Origin: Rivularia sp034931125 | GTDB taxonomy: Bacteria > Cyanobacteriota > Cyanobacteriia > Cyanobacteriales > Nostocaceae | Assembly: GCF_034931125.1 (NCBI RefSeq) | Contig: NZ_JAYGHM010000009.1 | Location: 62,001-126,000, forward strand | Direction of reading: 5' to 3' | DNA: 64,000 nucleotides | Shown: positions 34,003-43,600 of the stretch, one piece after another | Layout: every line of letters starts with the position of its first letter | Numbering within the stretch: position 1 is the first letter of the stretch | Translations under genes and position numbers: made by a program | The notes under the pieces: generated by a model | The model's database searches: none | The model's input: the letters and a program-made list of their open reading frames with translations, nothing else | What the model was told of the DNA's origin: nothing

Positions 34003-35907
34003 TCAAATTGGTGAAGTATTAGAATGCATTTCACTATTAGGGTGAAAATAATCGTAAATTTCTTGTGCTAAACGTGGCCCAATTCCGGAAACTTCCGCGA
34101 TTTGAGCGGGTGTTGCTAAGCGGATGTAATCGATGGAACGAAAATGAGCTAGTAGCTGCTGTTGCCGATTGTGTCCCAAACCGGGAATTTCATCTAAGCG
34201 CGATCGCCGTAGTTTTGCAGTTCGCTGTTGACGGTGGAAGCTGACGGCAAAACGGTGTGCTTCGTCGCGTAAACGTCGCAGTAACTGGACTCCGGGCTGT
34301 TCGGCTTCTGTTTCTAAAGGTATGGATTCTCCGGGTAGGAATATTTCTTCTCGTCGTTTCGCAAGACTGACAACTCGCAGGTCTTCTAATAAGTTCATTT
34401 CTTGTAAAACTGCTACGACGGCAGATAGTTGTCCTTTTCCACCGTCTATCATGACTAAATCGGGAAAATCTGGATTACCGACTCGCTGCAATTTTGGGTC
34501 TTCGATGTATTTACGAAAGCGTCGTCCGATAACTTCAGCCAAGGAAGCAAAGTCATCAGAATGACCGATTGTAATGTCGGGATTTCTAATTTTATAACGG
34601 CGATAGTGCTGTTTTGCTGGTAAACCATCGATAAATACTACCTGGGAAGCTACCGCATTGGAACCTTGAATATGAGAAATATCGTAACCTTCGATGCGGT
34701 GTGGTAAATCCGGTAAATCGATGATGGCTGCTAAATCTTGCAGCGCTGCTCGATCGCGATCGCCTAGTTTTTGCACTCTTTGCAATTCATAGTTGGCGTT
34801 TCGCTCTACCATTTCAATTAGTTCTGCCTTAATTTGACGCTGGGGAGTTATTATAGATACCTTTTTCCCTTTACGCTGCGTCAACACTTCCGCCAAAATT
34901 TCCGCATCGGGTAAATCGTGCTGGACTATAATTTCTGTTGGTATTTCTACTGAGTCGGCAGTTTGATAGTGTTCTTCTAATACTCGCTGTAAAATAGCTC
35001 CAGCTTCTGCTTGTGCGTCAGCGATAAATGCTAATCTTCCGACTAATTGTCCGGCGCGAATCTGAAATAATTGAATACAAGCGTGTTTTTCGTCTGCGGC
35101 TAAAGCTATGGCATCGCGAGAAACAGTATCATCTGGTAAGGATACTTTTTGATCGGCATTCAAGGACTTCAACCCGGCGATTTGGTCGCGCATCCGCGCC
35201 GCTGTTTCAAAGTTTAAATCTTCAGACGCTTGATGCATCTGTTGGGTAAGAGTATCAATTAATTCAGAAGTCCGACCTTGAAAAACCATCGCTACTTTTT
35301 GGACGATTTTGCTATATTCAACAGGTGTAACCAATTGTTGACAGACACCAGGACACCTTCCCAAATCGTAATTTAAACAAGGTCTGTCCTTAAATAGCGG
35401 TTGCGGTCGCTGTCGTAAAGGAAATATTCGTTTACACAAATGCAATATTCCCCGCAACAAGCGAGAATCGGTATAAGGACCGTAATACTTATCCTTTTCC
35501 TTACCGAGTCTGCGTTTACGAGTAATAAAAATCCGTGGATATTCCTCAGACCAAGTGATACAAACGTAGGGATACTTTTTATCATCCTTGAGCAGCACGT
35601 TGAAATATGGCTGATGCTGCTTAATCAAGTTTGCTTCTAAGGCTAACGCTTCTGTTTCAGTATCGGTGACAATAAACTCAATATCCGTCACCAATCTCAC
35701 CATCATCGCAATGCGATCGCTTAGTTTTTGCGACTCCCGGAAATAAGAACGAACTCGCGATCGCAATTTTAGCGATTTCCCGATATATACGATCCGGTCG
35801 GTTCCATCCCGCATCAAATAAACCCCCGGTTCTGGGGGAATCTCCTTCAAACGATTTTCCAGAAGTTCTGGATTCTTAAGCAGCGGTATTTGAGTAGATT
35901 TTGTCAC
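34003..35907 (-). CDS. uvrC: excinuclease ABC subunit C (UvrC)
   Basis: A 634-aa UvrC, the nuclease that makes both incisions in nucleotide excision repair. The N-terminal GIY-YIG domain is present (EPGVYLMRDGTDRIVYIGKS), as are the Cys cluster region CLNYDLGRCPGVCQQ, the UvrB-binding UVR motif (LIDTLTQQMHQASEDLNFETAARMRDQI), the RNase H-like 3' half (IEGYDISHIQGSNAVASQVV; VMIDGGKGQLSAV) and C-terminal helix-hairpin-helix motifs (EIPGLGHNRQQQLL; VSGIGPRLAQEI). Length and order are standard. Confidence 0.95.
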   Translation of the reverse strand: MTKSTQIPLLKNPELLENRLKEIPPEPGVYLMRDGTDRIVYIGKSLKLRSRVRSYFRESQKLSDRIAMMVRLVTDIEFIVTDTETEALALEANLIKQHQPYFNVLLKDDKKYPYVCITWSEEYPRIFITRKRRLGKEKDKYYGPYTDSRLLRGILHLCKRIFPLRQRPQPLFKDRPCLNYDLGRCPGVCQQLVTPVEYSKIVQKVAMVFQGRTSELIDTLTQQMHQASEDLNFETAARMRDQIAGLKSLNADQKVSLPDDTVSRDAIALAADEKHACIQLFQIRAGQLVGRLAFIADAQAEAGAILQRVLEEHYQTADSVEIPTEIIVQHDLPDAEILAEVLTQRKGKKVSIITPQRQIKAELIEMVERNANYELQRVQKLGDRDRAALQDLAAIIDLPDLPHRIEGYDISHIQGSNAVASQVVFIDGLPAKQHYRRYKIRNPDITIGHSDDFASLAEVIGRRFRKYIEDPKLQRVGNPDFPDLVMIDGGKGQLSAVVAVLQEMNLLEDLRVVSLAKRREEIFLPGESIPLETEAEQPGVQLLRRLRDEAHRFAVSFHRQQRTAKLRRSRLDEIPGLGHNRQQQLLAHFRSIDYIRLATPAQIAEVSGIGPRLAQEIYDYFHPNSEMHSNTSPI

Positions 35908-36389
35908 AAATCAAGCAAATAAAATTTTACTAACCGACTCTCTACTATTTTAGATAAAATCGCTGGTCGTTTGACGCGGATTTGGTTTTTTCTTGTTGTT
36001 CGATTTCTTCTCAATTAACTATAAAGTCTTTAAGTACCGGATGAGATTCTTTTAAACTTACGATTAAGTAGGAGATGTAGATTTTAGTAGATTTTATTTT
36101 TAGTCAAAATAGCTCAACTTACCCCTTCTCTTCGTCAAATCTCAATATTCGAGCGAGCGATCGTAATCAATTCGTTATACTCGCTCAAGTTAGATAAGCA
36201 AAATTCCCGATCTGATCAAAATCCCTCAATATTAAGGAAATTAACGGATTTATTGACTTTGCTCAATGATTATCATTGGTATAAATAGAGCTTACGCATT
36301 TACGACCAACTCATGTATAGTTTGAGATTGCTTGGGCTTGTTTGCGTGTTAGTTACAATTCGTTCAAAGAAATATTTTAGGAGAAAGAC
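35908..36389. promoter_or_regulatory. divergent spacer with a Fur-box promoter
   Basis: The palindrome CAATGATTATCATTG at 36264-36278 contains AATGATTATCATT, the central 13 bases of the Fur consensus. It lies between TTGACT (36253-36258) and TATAAA (36280-36285), a position that would block RNA polymerase. A start near 36292 would leave a leader of about 98 nt before the 59-aa gene at 36390. A second weak pair, TTACGC/TATAGT (36292-36321), could act as an additional promoter. Confidence 0.7.
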
Positions 36390-36569
36390 ATGAATTCGCA
36401 AGACTTTGAATCTCAGTATCGTGAAGCTATGAATGAAACACTCAATGAACTCCAATCTGCCATTTTACTTTTAGCACAAGCTCAACGTAAAATTTCTATA
36501 ATTGGTTCGTCTGTACAAAATTTGAGCCAAAGTGTAGAAGAATATCTAATTAATCAAAAGTCTGAATAA
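36390..36569 (+). CDS. 59-aa small protein behind a Fur-box promoter
   Basis: A complete reading frame from ATG 36390 to TAA 36569, preceded by a good ribosome binding site (TTTTAGGAGAAAG). It encodes MNSQDFESQYREAMNETLNE, then LQSAILLLAQAQRKISIIGS and SVQNLSQSVEEYLINQKSE. The predicted structure is two amphipathic helices, with a central hydrophobic strip (AILLLA). No family is recognised. The gene ends 4 nt before the convergent response-regulator stop. The Fur box implies induction under iron limitation. It could also be the leader of a regulatory RNA, but no terminator-like hairpin is seen before it. Confidence 0.75.
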   Translation: MNSQDFESQYREAMNETLNELQSAILLLAQAQRKISIIGSSVQNLSQSVEEYLINQKSE

Positions 36570-36572
36570 GGA

Positions 36573-36998
36573 TTATGTTTGATGACAGAATAATTCTTTT
36601 TTAATAGCTTGGGTAAGTTCGGTGAGAATTACAGGTTTAACAAAATAGTGACGAACACCTAAATCTATCGCTCGTTTATAATCCGATTTAAAAGCTAAAC
36701 CTGAAACTACAATTACAGGAATTTTAGCAGCTTGTGTTTGCTGCATTTTTTCTAGCAGCAAGTAACCGTCAATATCTGGCAATTTCAAATCTAATAAAAT
36801 CAAATCCGGTTGAAAAGTATCTACTGTAGAGAAAAAATTTGAGCCATTAGTTAAGCTTTTAACTTCGTATCCACAAAAATTTAAACAATCCCTCAGTAAC
36901 ATCCGATTAGCATCATTATCTTCAACTAACAAAACTCTTTTTATTGGATGTAACTTTAATTGCTGCTCTACTCTGATTAGCTGCACTGCCATTTTCAC
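36573..36998 (-). CDS. single-domain response regulator (CheY-like)
   Basis: A 141-aa receiver protein with an N-terminal extension of about 18 residues. It has the acidic pair VEDND, the phospho-acceptor in LILLDLKLPDIDGY, the switch serine in VIVVSGLA and the lysine in YFVKPV. No output domain follows. It is convergent with the 59-aa gene, 3 nt apart. Such stand-alone receivers often interact with hybrid kinases encoded elsewhere. Confidence 0.9.
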   Translation of the reverse strand: MKMAVQLIRVEQQLKLHPIKRVLLVEDNDANRMLLRDCLNFCGYEVKSLTNGSNFFSTVDTFQPDLILLDLKLPDIDGYLLLEKMQQTQAAKIPVIVVSGLAFKSDYKRAIDLGVRHYFVKPVILTELTQAIKKELFCHQT

Positions 36999-37671
36999 CT
37001 ATGAACTTAGGTTACAAGTCAATGATTCGTAAAAGAATAAAATATATCATTTCTAATCGGACTTTTTAAAAATAAAGATATAGACTCATGAAAAATTGAA
37101 TTAGTCAAGAATTATCTATCAGCTTTCTTTAGCCTCATTATCATTTATACTTATCCATAATAGCTTAAAACACAAACTTAAGACAAAGTTAAACTAATCT
37201 TTAACTTTAAGCGAAATTTTTATGATATTAATTAATATTTTTTTAAGAATACGTGAGTTAACATGGTTCTTCAGTACACAGTATGCTAAATATGTGACCA
37301 AAAGCTTTCCATGCTTACCATATAAAGGCAATTGGATTTTTAACTCGATATTACTGATAGATATTGCTTTTTATTACTCTTCCCTATTCCCTATTACGGT
37401 TTAGTTAACAATATTTAAGCATTTTTAGATAGTTACAAATTTAATTGATAGTATTTGCGAAAACCTGTATCAAAGCTTACCTTTGCTTTACTGAAATAGA
37501 CTAGTAAATCAAAATTGGTACATAGCTTTAGAAATATAAAATTGCGATCAAAACTTTATAGTCAATACTTAATTAATGTCTTGAGCAGATAACAGGAGTA
37601 TGAATTATGATTAAAAGTTAGTCAAATTGTTAATCATAATTCGAGTAATAAAGTCGAAAATACGCTACTTA
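36999..37671. other. AT-rich spacer, nothing certain
   Basis: No repeat or RNA gene is recognised. A 60-codon frame at 37222-37404 (plus strand) lacks a ribosome binding site and is hydrophobic by AT bias; I do not call it. Confidence 0.35.
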
Positions 37672-38208
37672 TTATTTATAGCTGTTTTTTGCCGAGCGGT
37701 GCTTTGCAGCAAATACACAGAATGCGATCAATCCCAACATTGCAGAAGGTTCGGGGACTTTCTTTCTTTGAGAAATACCAGATTGCCAAACAGTAGTATA
37801 AGGATTTAAATTTGATTGCTGTTCGTTCTCCGATGGAGTAAATTCAGTTTGATATATTATGTGCTTAATTCCGTTTGCCGGAGTTTTCACTTTCACACTT
37901 TCAGCAGCATGAATTAATTTTATGCTGTTTTGGGCTTTTTGAAACAATAGATTATTTAAGGTATTTTTACGATCATCGCTTTTAAATTGATTGCATAAAT
38001 CTAATTCGGGAGAAGATATACAATTTTCCAGATTGTTCTCCACCTGTATCTGAGAGAAAGTATCTTTACTATCTGCTAACGCTTGGTTATATAGAGTTCT
38101 TATTAAATCTTTTTCAAGTGAACTTGCTTGTGCTGGGGCTGTAGCGCTGACGCTAATTATCGTACCAAGTAATGCGTAATTACGAACTTTTTTTATAGTT
38201 GTTGTCAT
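37672..38208 (-). CDS. PEP-CTERM sorted exported protein, unknown function
   Basis: A 178-aa exported protein. The N-terminus is a signal peptide (MTTTIKKVRNYALLGTIISV... APAQA). The C-terminus has the PEP-CTERM sorting signal, the VPEPSA motif followed by a hydrophobic helix (MLGLIAFCVFAA) and a basic end (KHRSAKNSYK). Such proteins are processed by an exosortase and placed at the cell surface, often with exopolysaccharide. The mature part is charged, with two Cys (ENCISSPELDLCNQF) that may pair. A second PEP-CTERM-like protein ends the window at 64 kb. Confidence 0.8.
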   Translation of the reverse strand: MTTTIKKVRNYALLGTIISVSATAPAQASSLEKDLIRTLYNQALADSKDTFSQIQVENNLENCISSPELDLCNQFKSDDRKNTLNNLLFQKAQNSIKLIHAAESVKVKTPANGIKHIIYQTEFTPSENEQQSNLNPYTTVWQSGISQRKKVPEPSAMLGLIAFCVFAAKHRSAKNSYK

Positions 38209-38439
38209 GGATACAATCGTTCCTTAAAAACTAAAAAACAAGTAATTGATACCCCCTTAATCTTGAGAGCAATTACATTACTTTTGAAGGATATTTAATC
38301 CGATAAAAATAAGTATATTACCTCAAAATATTCAAATAAATGATGCACAGTTCCGAGTAATACCACGCTCAGTTTAACGCGGTACTACTGTAATTGCCGA
38401 TACAAGTTAATTAATTTTGTCTCAATCTTAAATAAAGAT

Positions 38440-39642
38440 TTAATAAACCGACTGCAAGAATTGGGATATCCGATCCACAGCGGTCTCTAATACAGGTGTT
38501 TCATGCACCAACGCAAAGCGCACATAACCTTCCCCAGACTTACCAAAACCGGCTCCAGGGGAAGCTGCAACGCCCGTATTTTCAACTAAAGAACGGCAAA
38601 ACTGTATAGAATCTTTATTCCAAGGTTCTGGTAACTTTGCCCAAACATACATTGTTGCTTTTGGCACAGGTACCTGCCATCCGATGCGGTGCAGACCGTC
38701 AACAAAAACATCGCGGCGTTTTCGGAAACTATCTACAGCCGATTGAACTCCTGATTGCGGGCCATTTAAAGCGGCGATCGCACCATTTAAAATTCCCCGG
38801 TACTGATTAAAGTCAACTACTGCTTTCACCCGACGTAAAGCCCCAATCAAATGGCGGTTCCCAATGGCAAAACCGATGCGAAAACCGCCCATGTTATAGG
38901 ACTTAGACAAAGTAAAAAACTCAATTGATACGCTTTTTTCTAAGTCAGCCTGCAAAATTGAAGGAACAACTGACTTGAGATTAGTGCTTGCTTGTGCTTC
39001 TCGTGTAAAAACTAAATCTACATAGGGGAAATCATGAACCAGAACAATATCGTGCTGCTGACAAAAAGATACAGCTTGTTCAAAAAAAGATAGCGGTGCA
39101 GTAGCAGCAGTAGGATTGTGAGGATAACTTAATACCATCATCCGCGACTGCGCTAATACTGGTGCAGGAATTTCCTCAAATACAGGCAAAAAATTGTTTT
39201 CTTCCCTTAAAGGCATAGCATAAATTTGACCAGAGGCTAAGTAAACTCCCCCAGCGTGGGAAGGATAGCCTGGGTCAAGTAATAAAGCAAAATCCCCAGG
39301 ATTTAAAACAGCTAAAGGTAAATGTGCTGTCCCTTCTTGAGAACCAATTAGGGGTAGCACTTCAGTTTCAGGGTCTACCGAAATTTCAAATCGCTGCTCA
39401 TACCACTCTGCGGCTGCTCTCCTAAACCCTTGGGTTCCATGAAACAACAAGTAACCGTGAGTGCTTTTGTCATCCAAAGACTTGGCGATCGCTTCGATGA
39501 CATGACTCGATGCTGGTAAATCGGAAGACCCTAAAGACAAGTCAATTAACTGACGACCATTAGCCAAAGCTTTAGCCTTGGCTACATCCATATCTGCAAA
39601 AACATTGGATTGCAGTGGTTCTAAACGCTTCGCAAATTGCAT
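38440..39642 (-). CDS. class I/II aminotransferase (PLP-dependent)
   Basis: A 400-aa fold-type I aminotransferase. Typical segments are LSLGSSDLPASSHV, GTQGFRRAAAEWYEQRF, EVLPLIGSQEGTAHLPLAVLNPGDF, YPHNPTAATA, VLVHDFPYVDLVF, and FTLSKSYNMGGFRIGF with the PLP-binding lysine in LSKSYN. The C-terminal YVRFALVHETPVLE includes the substrate-carboxylate arginine. It resembles LL-diaminopimelate or aspartate/alanine aminotransferases. The amino acid pair used is uncertain, so I give no gene name. Confidence 0.85.
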   Translation of the reverse strand: MQFAKRLEPLQSNVFADMDVAKAKALANGRQLIDLSLGSSDLPASSHVIEAIAKSLDDKSTHGYLLFHGTQGFRRAAAEWYEQRFEISVDPETEVLPLIGSQEGTAHLPLAVLNPGDFALLLDPGYPSHAGGVYLASGQIYAMPLREENNFLPVFEEIPAPVLAQSRMMVLSYPHNPTAATAPLSFFEQAVSFCQQHDIVLVHDFPYVDLVFTREAQASTNLKSVVPSILQADLEKSVSIEFFTLSKSYNMGGFRIGFAIGNRHLIGALRRVKAVVDFNQYRGILNGAIAALNGPQSGVQSAVDSFRKRRDVFVDGLHRIGWQVPVPKATMYVWAKLPEPWNKDSIQFCRSLVENTGVAASPGAGFGKSGEGYVRFALVHETPVLETAVDRISQFLQSVY

Positions 39643-39748
39643 TTTTAATCTTAGCTGTTTGTTAGTTATTAGTTGCTAGTTTTTCGCTTGTTGATCTTCT
39701 AAATTATCATTCACCAACCACTATCTACTAACTTATAACAACTATCCA

Positions 39749-40081
39749 TTAGCTACTTAAATGGTTATCTAATAAGCTCATCAATTTTTCTTTATTAACA
39801 ACCCCCTCGCTAGAGGCTAATATTTTATCTCCTTGAATGAGTCGCAAAGCAGGTACACCTTCCACCTGATATTGCTTAACTGAAAGTGGATTAGGGTCAA
39901 CTTCCATTTTGACAACCTTGAGCTTGTCGCTATATTTTGCAGCAGCAGCACTAACCGCTGGGGACATTAGCTGACAAGGACCGCACCAAGAAGCCCAAAA
40001 GTAAACTAATACTGGTTGCTCGGCTTGCAGTACTTCTTGATCAAAATCTGCATCATTAATATTGATTACACCTGCGCTCAT
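39749..40081 (-). CDS. thioredoxin family protein
   Basis: A 110-aa thioredoxin with the redox motif in YFWASWCGPCQLMSPAV and the cis-proline in VEGVPALRLIQG. The start is the ATG at 40081 (MSAGVININD) because GGAG lies at the right distance before it; an ATG 12 nt further upstream is the alternative. Residue spacing is standard, but GDKILASSEGVV departs from classical m-type thioredoxins, so it may be a divergent x/y-like or stress-specific form. It lies between an aminotransferase and vipp1. Confidence 0.85.
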   Translation of the reverse strand: MSAGVININDADFDQEVLQAEQPVLVYFWASWCGPCQLMSPAVSAAAAKYSDKLKVVKMEVDPNPLSVKQYQVEGVPALRLIQGDKILASSEGVVNKEKLMSLLDNHLSS

Positions 40082-40273
40082 TTTGGTCTCCATTTAATAG
40101 CATCTTTGAAGATCGCATAAATCAAATGTATCCCAATATGCCCTTCTGTAACTACTGACTGTGGGAAGAGGAGGGACAAGGGGACGGAGAGATGGGGAGA
40201 TTGGGAGATGGGGAGAAATCCAATTACCAATTCGCAATTCGCAATTCGCAATTACCAACTCGCAATTAATTGC

Positions 40274-40303
40274 AAAAATCCCACAACCAATACGGCTGTG
40301 GGA
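40274..40303 (-). terminator. rho-independent terminator after vipp1
   Basis: On the minus strand, TCCCACAGCC and GGTTGTGGGA form a stem around GTATT (one G-T pair). It is followed by a TTTTT run, about 33 nt after the vipp1 stop. Confidence 0.75.
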
Positions 40304-40336
40304 CAATTTTAAATAATTAGCGAAAAGTATAAACAA

Positions 40337-41119
40337 TTACATCTGGTCTAATTCTTTGCGTAATGAATCTAATTCCGCATCTACTGGTTCGCTTTTATTC
40401 TGGTTTTGCTTAGTGTCAGTTTGTTCTGGTAGTTGGGGTTGGCTTGCTGTTCCGCTTCCAGGTAGACTCATTTGCGCTTTTAAAGCAGCTAATTCATCAT
40501 CGACACCGCTACCTGCTTCTAACTGTGCAAATTGACTTTCTAAGTCGGCTCCAGTTATTTCTGCTGCTGATTGAGCGCGTGCTTCTTGCATCAAAACTTT
40601 TTCTTCCATGCGCTCGAATGCAGCCGTTGCACCGCTGGTATTCATCCCGTTGACCATTCCTTCGAGTTGCTCTTGCGCTTTGGCTGCTCTGACTCGCGCT
40701 TTGAGCATATCTTTCTTGGTTTTCGCTTCAGAAATTTTGCTCTCCAGCTGCATTAAGCTGCGCTTGAGAGTATCAACTTGAGCGGTTTGCTGGTCTAAAC
40801 TTGTTTTAAGACTATTTCCAGTATCAGTAAAAGATTTCTTGCGCTCCAAGGCTTGACGAGCTAGGTTTTCGTCGCCTTTTTGCAACGCTAGCATCGCATT
40901 ACGCTGCCACTTGTTAAGTTCATTGTTAGCGTCGTTGTACTGCTTCTCAGTCCGTTTTTGAGCAGCGATCGCTTGAGCCACCCCTTGACGCAAGCGCACC
41001 AGGTCTTCTTGCATCTCGATGATGGCTTGGTCGAGTATTTTTTCCGGGTCTTCGGCTTTGCTCACTAAGTCGTTGAGGTTAGCACTGACTACTCGTTTTA
41101 CGCGGTCAAACAATCCCAT
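40337..41119 (-). CDS. vipp1: Vipp1/IM30, thylakoid membrane ESCRT-III-like protein
   Basis: A 260-aa PspA/IM30 protein. The N-terminal amphipathic helix is MGLFDRVKRVVSANLNDLVS, then the coiled-coil hairpin with EDPEKILDQAIIEMQEDLVRLRQGVAQAIAAQKRTEKQ, and helices through residue 220. It carries the Vipp1-specific C-terminal extension joined by a flexible linker and ending in VDAELDSLRKELDQM. Vipp1 forms rings and rods needed for thylakoid biogenesis and membrane repair. The paralogue 41287-41973 lies immediately upstream on the same strand. Confidence 0.93.
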   Translation of the reverse strand: MGLFDRVKRVVSANLNDLVSKAEDPEKILDQAIIEMQEDLVRLRQGVAQAIAAQKRTEKQYNDANNELNKWQRNAMLALQKGDENLARQALERKKSFTDTGNSLKTSLDQQTAQVDTLKRSLMQLESKISEAKTKKDMLKARVRAAKAQEQLEGMVNGMNTSGATAAFERMEEKVLMQEARAQSAAEITGADLESQFAQLEAGSGVDDELAALKAQMSLPGSGTASQPQLPEQTDTKQNQNKSEPVDAELDSLRKELDQM

Positions 41120-41286
41120 AATTTTTTTCCTCTTGAGATTTACGCTCTAGCAATAAAAAGTTAGGTTTTTTACTACTTATATAGTTACCTATTTCAAATG
41201 TAATCTTACTCTTCTCTAATAGTCCCTGTTGTAAGCCTCAATTTTCAAAATAAATGTTACAGGCTTTGTAATAAAATTTCATGTAA

Positions 41287-41973
41287 CTACTGGGGAGGTT
41301 GTTGTTCTGGCTTACTACTTGGTAGTTGTGCTTTCATTGCCGAAAGTTCGGCATCTACATCATCACTGTCTGCCAAGCTAACAAATTTATCTTCTAATTC
41401 ATCTGTACCAGATATGGCGATCGCGTCTTGTTTGGCTTCGAGTTCTAAAAGTTTGTCTTCCATCTTTTCAAACGCTTTAAGCGAACTGGTATTACCAACA
41501 TCACCAAGCATTTCTTGAAGTCGCAAAGAAGCTTCAGCAGAACGAACGCGAGCAATATACATATCTTTTTTGGTTTTAGCCTCAGAGATTTTTAACTCTA
41601 AAGACTGCATATCTTTTTTAAGTTTAGCTACTAAAGTTTTTTGTTGCCCAATTTGTTCGGTAAAACCTGTTGCAGTTTCTTGGTAAGCTTTGCGTTTGGT
41701 AAGGGCTTCTCGCGCTAAAACCTCATTACCCTGCTGCAAAGCCATTTGAGCGCGACGATACCATTCCTCTGCTGTAGATTGAACCTGAGCCGCTTGTCGT
41801 TCGGTGCGTTTTTGAGTGGCGATCGCCTGCGCTACTCCTTGTCGCATCTGCACCAAATTTTCCTGCATCTCATAAACGGTTTGTTCCAAAATTTTCTCTG
41901 GATCTTCCCGTGCAGCCGTCCAACTATTCACATTTGAACGAAATAAGCGCCCGATACGCTCAATCAGCCCCAT
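41287..41973 (-). CDS. pspA: PspA/IM30 family protein
   Basis: A 228-aa paralogue of Vipp1. It starts MGLIERIGRLFRSNVNSWTA, has the same EDPEKILEQTVYEMQENLVQMRQGVAQAIATQKRTER core and ends in a short SSKPEQQPPQ tail without the Vipp1 extension. This is the usual bacterial PspA form, which reinforces stressed membranes. It is 167 nt upstream of vipp1, consistent with a tandem duplication and possible co-transcription. Confidence 0.88.
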   Translation of the reverse strand: MGLIERIGRLFRSNVNSWTAAREDPEKILEQTVYEMQENLVQMRQGVAQAIATQKRTERQAAQVQSTAEEWYRRAQMALQQGNEVLAREALTKRKAYQETATGFTEQIGQQKTLVAKLKKDMQSLELKISEAKTKKDMYIARVRSAEASLRLQEMLGDVGNTSSLKAFEKMEDKLLELEAKQDAIAISGTDELEDKFVSLADSDDVDAELSAMKAQLPSSKPEQQPPQ

Positions 41974-42144
41974 AAGTTAAATCTCCATTTTTTCAGTTAT
42001 CAGTTCTCAGTGAGCAGTTATCAGCTATCAGTTATCAGCTAAACATTAGAATAAAAGGAAAGACATACAGTTTAAAAGCCCCAACCGATTATCTATTTCC
42101 CATATTTTTGTTTTAGTCCCGATTCACTGCTCACTGTTCACTGC

Positions 42145-43461
42145 TCACTGTCTAGGTTCTTCTACCCTCGCCGTAATTCCATTTTCTTTGAGAAGTTCTA
42201 AATGTTTTTTTAATCTCTCTTTGGATTTAAAGGCACCCAAATAAACATATTTGCCTTCTGGAGACACATATGCATCTGGAATTACTTTTTTAACCTTGGC
42301 CAAAGTGTCACCTGTATTATCTACGATGACATTATAAAATGCACCATTCGATGGTTTTATTTCATCAAGGTTTTGGGGTGTTGGCGTTGCTTCAGGTTCA
42401 GGGACGGGTGTGCTTGCAGTACTTGGTGCAATTGTTGGTGCCACTCCGACTGTAGTTGCAGGTGCTGCTGGGGCTGGACTTGTTACCTGAAGAGGTGTTG
42501 CTACTGGGGTCGGTTTAGCTATGGGTGTTGCTCCGGCGACATCATCAATACTATTTATGTCTGGGAGTGCATCGTTTGCCAAATTAGGATTTTTGGTTAT
42601 CGGCGTTAATTGCGTTTCATCTGGCTGTACGCTACTAACATTTTCAGTATTTTTACTAGTCTGAATTTCGGGATTGCGCTTAAATAAGCTTCCGATGCTT
42701 AGAGAAGGAAAATTATCAAAGTTAAATATTATATAGCCAAAAGTAATACTTGAGACTAAAAGCAACAGCATTGAGCCAATACTCAAAGGTGACAGCAGAC
42801 TGTCATGACGAGCTTTCTGTTTAGGTTGGGGTTGTTCTTCCGCTAAGCTTCGTAATAAAGCTTCAGATGATTCTAAATAGTCATCTGGCTGCTTTGTGGT
42901 TACATTGTTGGGTGGTGATAAATCTTCGTTTAAATTTTCGTTTTGCGTATTTTGATGATTAATGTTCGCTTTAACAATGCTGCTTTGATTTAACGGCGGG
43001 GTCGCTTGACTTTGAACCTTCGTCGTCGCTTCAGGAAATGGTATTGTATGCTCCTCACCAGAAGAAGAAATCTGCTGATGATGGACACTCGTCTCCTTTT
43101 CGGCAGCCACTCCTGGAAAGTCAGGTAAGGGAGGAGGAGGAGGGGTTTTGGTTTTGCTTTGGGAGTTACTTGGGGAAGCTTGCTGTTGTCTTATATAAGC
43201 CGCAGCTTGTTCACCCGTTAAATTCTGCTGTAATTGAGTATTTGCCAAACTTATAGTATTTTGAACTTGCGGTTTAGCAGCAATCAAGCTACCAAAATCT
43301 TTTTGAATTGGCGTTCTATGTGAAATTCGCGTTCGACGATACCGCGCCAATTCTTCATCAAGCTGGACTTCTAAACTTGCTAAAGCCGCGCTGATTACGG
43401 GTTTTAGGTTAGATGGTTTTGATGTTTGACTACCAGAATAAGATAGTGGGTTTTCACTCAT
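42145..43461 (-). CDS. membrane-anchored protein with SPOR-like C-terminal domain
   Basis: A 438-aa protein. The cytoplasmic half (residues 1-200) has a helix LASLEVQLDEELARYRRTRIS and a Pro/Gln-rich region (KTPPPPPLPDFPG). A transmembrane segment lies at about 225-245 (SIGSMLLLLVSSITFGYIIF). A Pro/Thr/Ala-rich linker follows, then a C-terminal SPOR-type domain (YNVIVDNTGDTLAKVKKVIPDAYV... YVYLGAFKSKERLKKHLE). SPOR domains bind denuded peptidoglycan at division sites. I chose ATG 43461; an upstream start adds 11 residues. It is divergent from dciA. Confidence 0.75.
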   Translation of the reverse strand: MSENPLSYSGSQTSKPSNLKPVISAALASLEVQLDEELARYRRTRISHRTPIQKDFGSLIAAKPQVQNTISLANTQLQQNLTGEQAAAYIRQQQASPSNSQSKTKTPPPPPLPDFPGVAAEKETSVHHQQISSSGEEHTIPFPEATTKVQSQATPPLNQSSIVKANINHQNTQNENLNEDLSPPNNVTTKQPDDYLESSEALLRSLAEEQPQPKQKARHDSLLSPLSIGSMLLLLVSSITFGYIIFNFDNFPSLSIGSLFKRNPEIQTSKNTENVSSVQPDETQLTPITKNPNLANDALPDINSIDDVAGATPIAKPTPVATPLQVTSPAPAAPATTVGVAPTIAPSTASTPVPEPEATPTPQNLDEIKPSNGAFYNVIVDNTGDTLAKVKKVIPDAYVSPEGKYVYLGAFKSKERLKKHLELLKENGITARVEEPRQ

Positions 43462-43600
43462 TGCCCGCGTGCCTCCGTGCCGACTGCCTGCCAAGATTAT
43501 CTACCGTAAAAAATAGATACCCTTGTGCTAATCCTAGCGAAAATTATCATGGATATATGATTTTACCAAGGTGTAATTCCTTGATTCACCTTTATTCAAG

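Noticed and set aside
36292..36389. Possible iron-regulated small RNA (IsaR1-like) after the Fur box
   Set aside because: There is no T-tract hairpin before the 59-aa gene, and the ribosome binding site points to an mRNA.
37222..37404. A 60-codon hydrophobic frame on the plus strand
   Set aside because: No ribosome binding site, AT-rich spacer composition and no neighbour linkage.
40094..40336. An 80-codon frame on the minus strand between thioredoxin and vipp1
   Set aside because: It is made of STRR sequence and the vipp1 terminator region.
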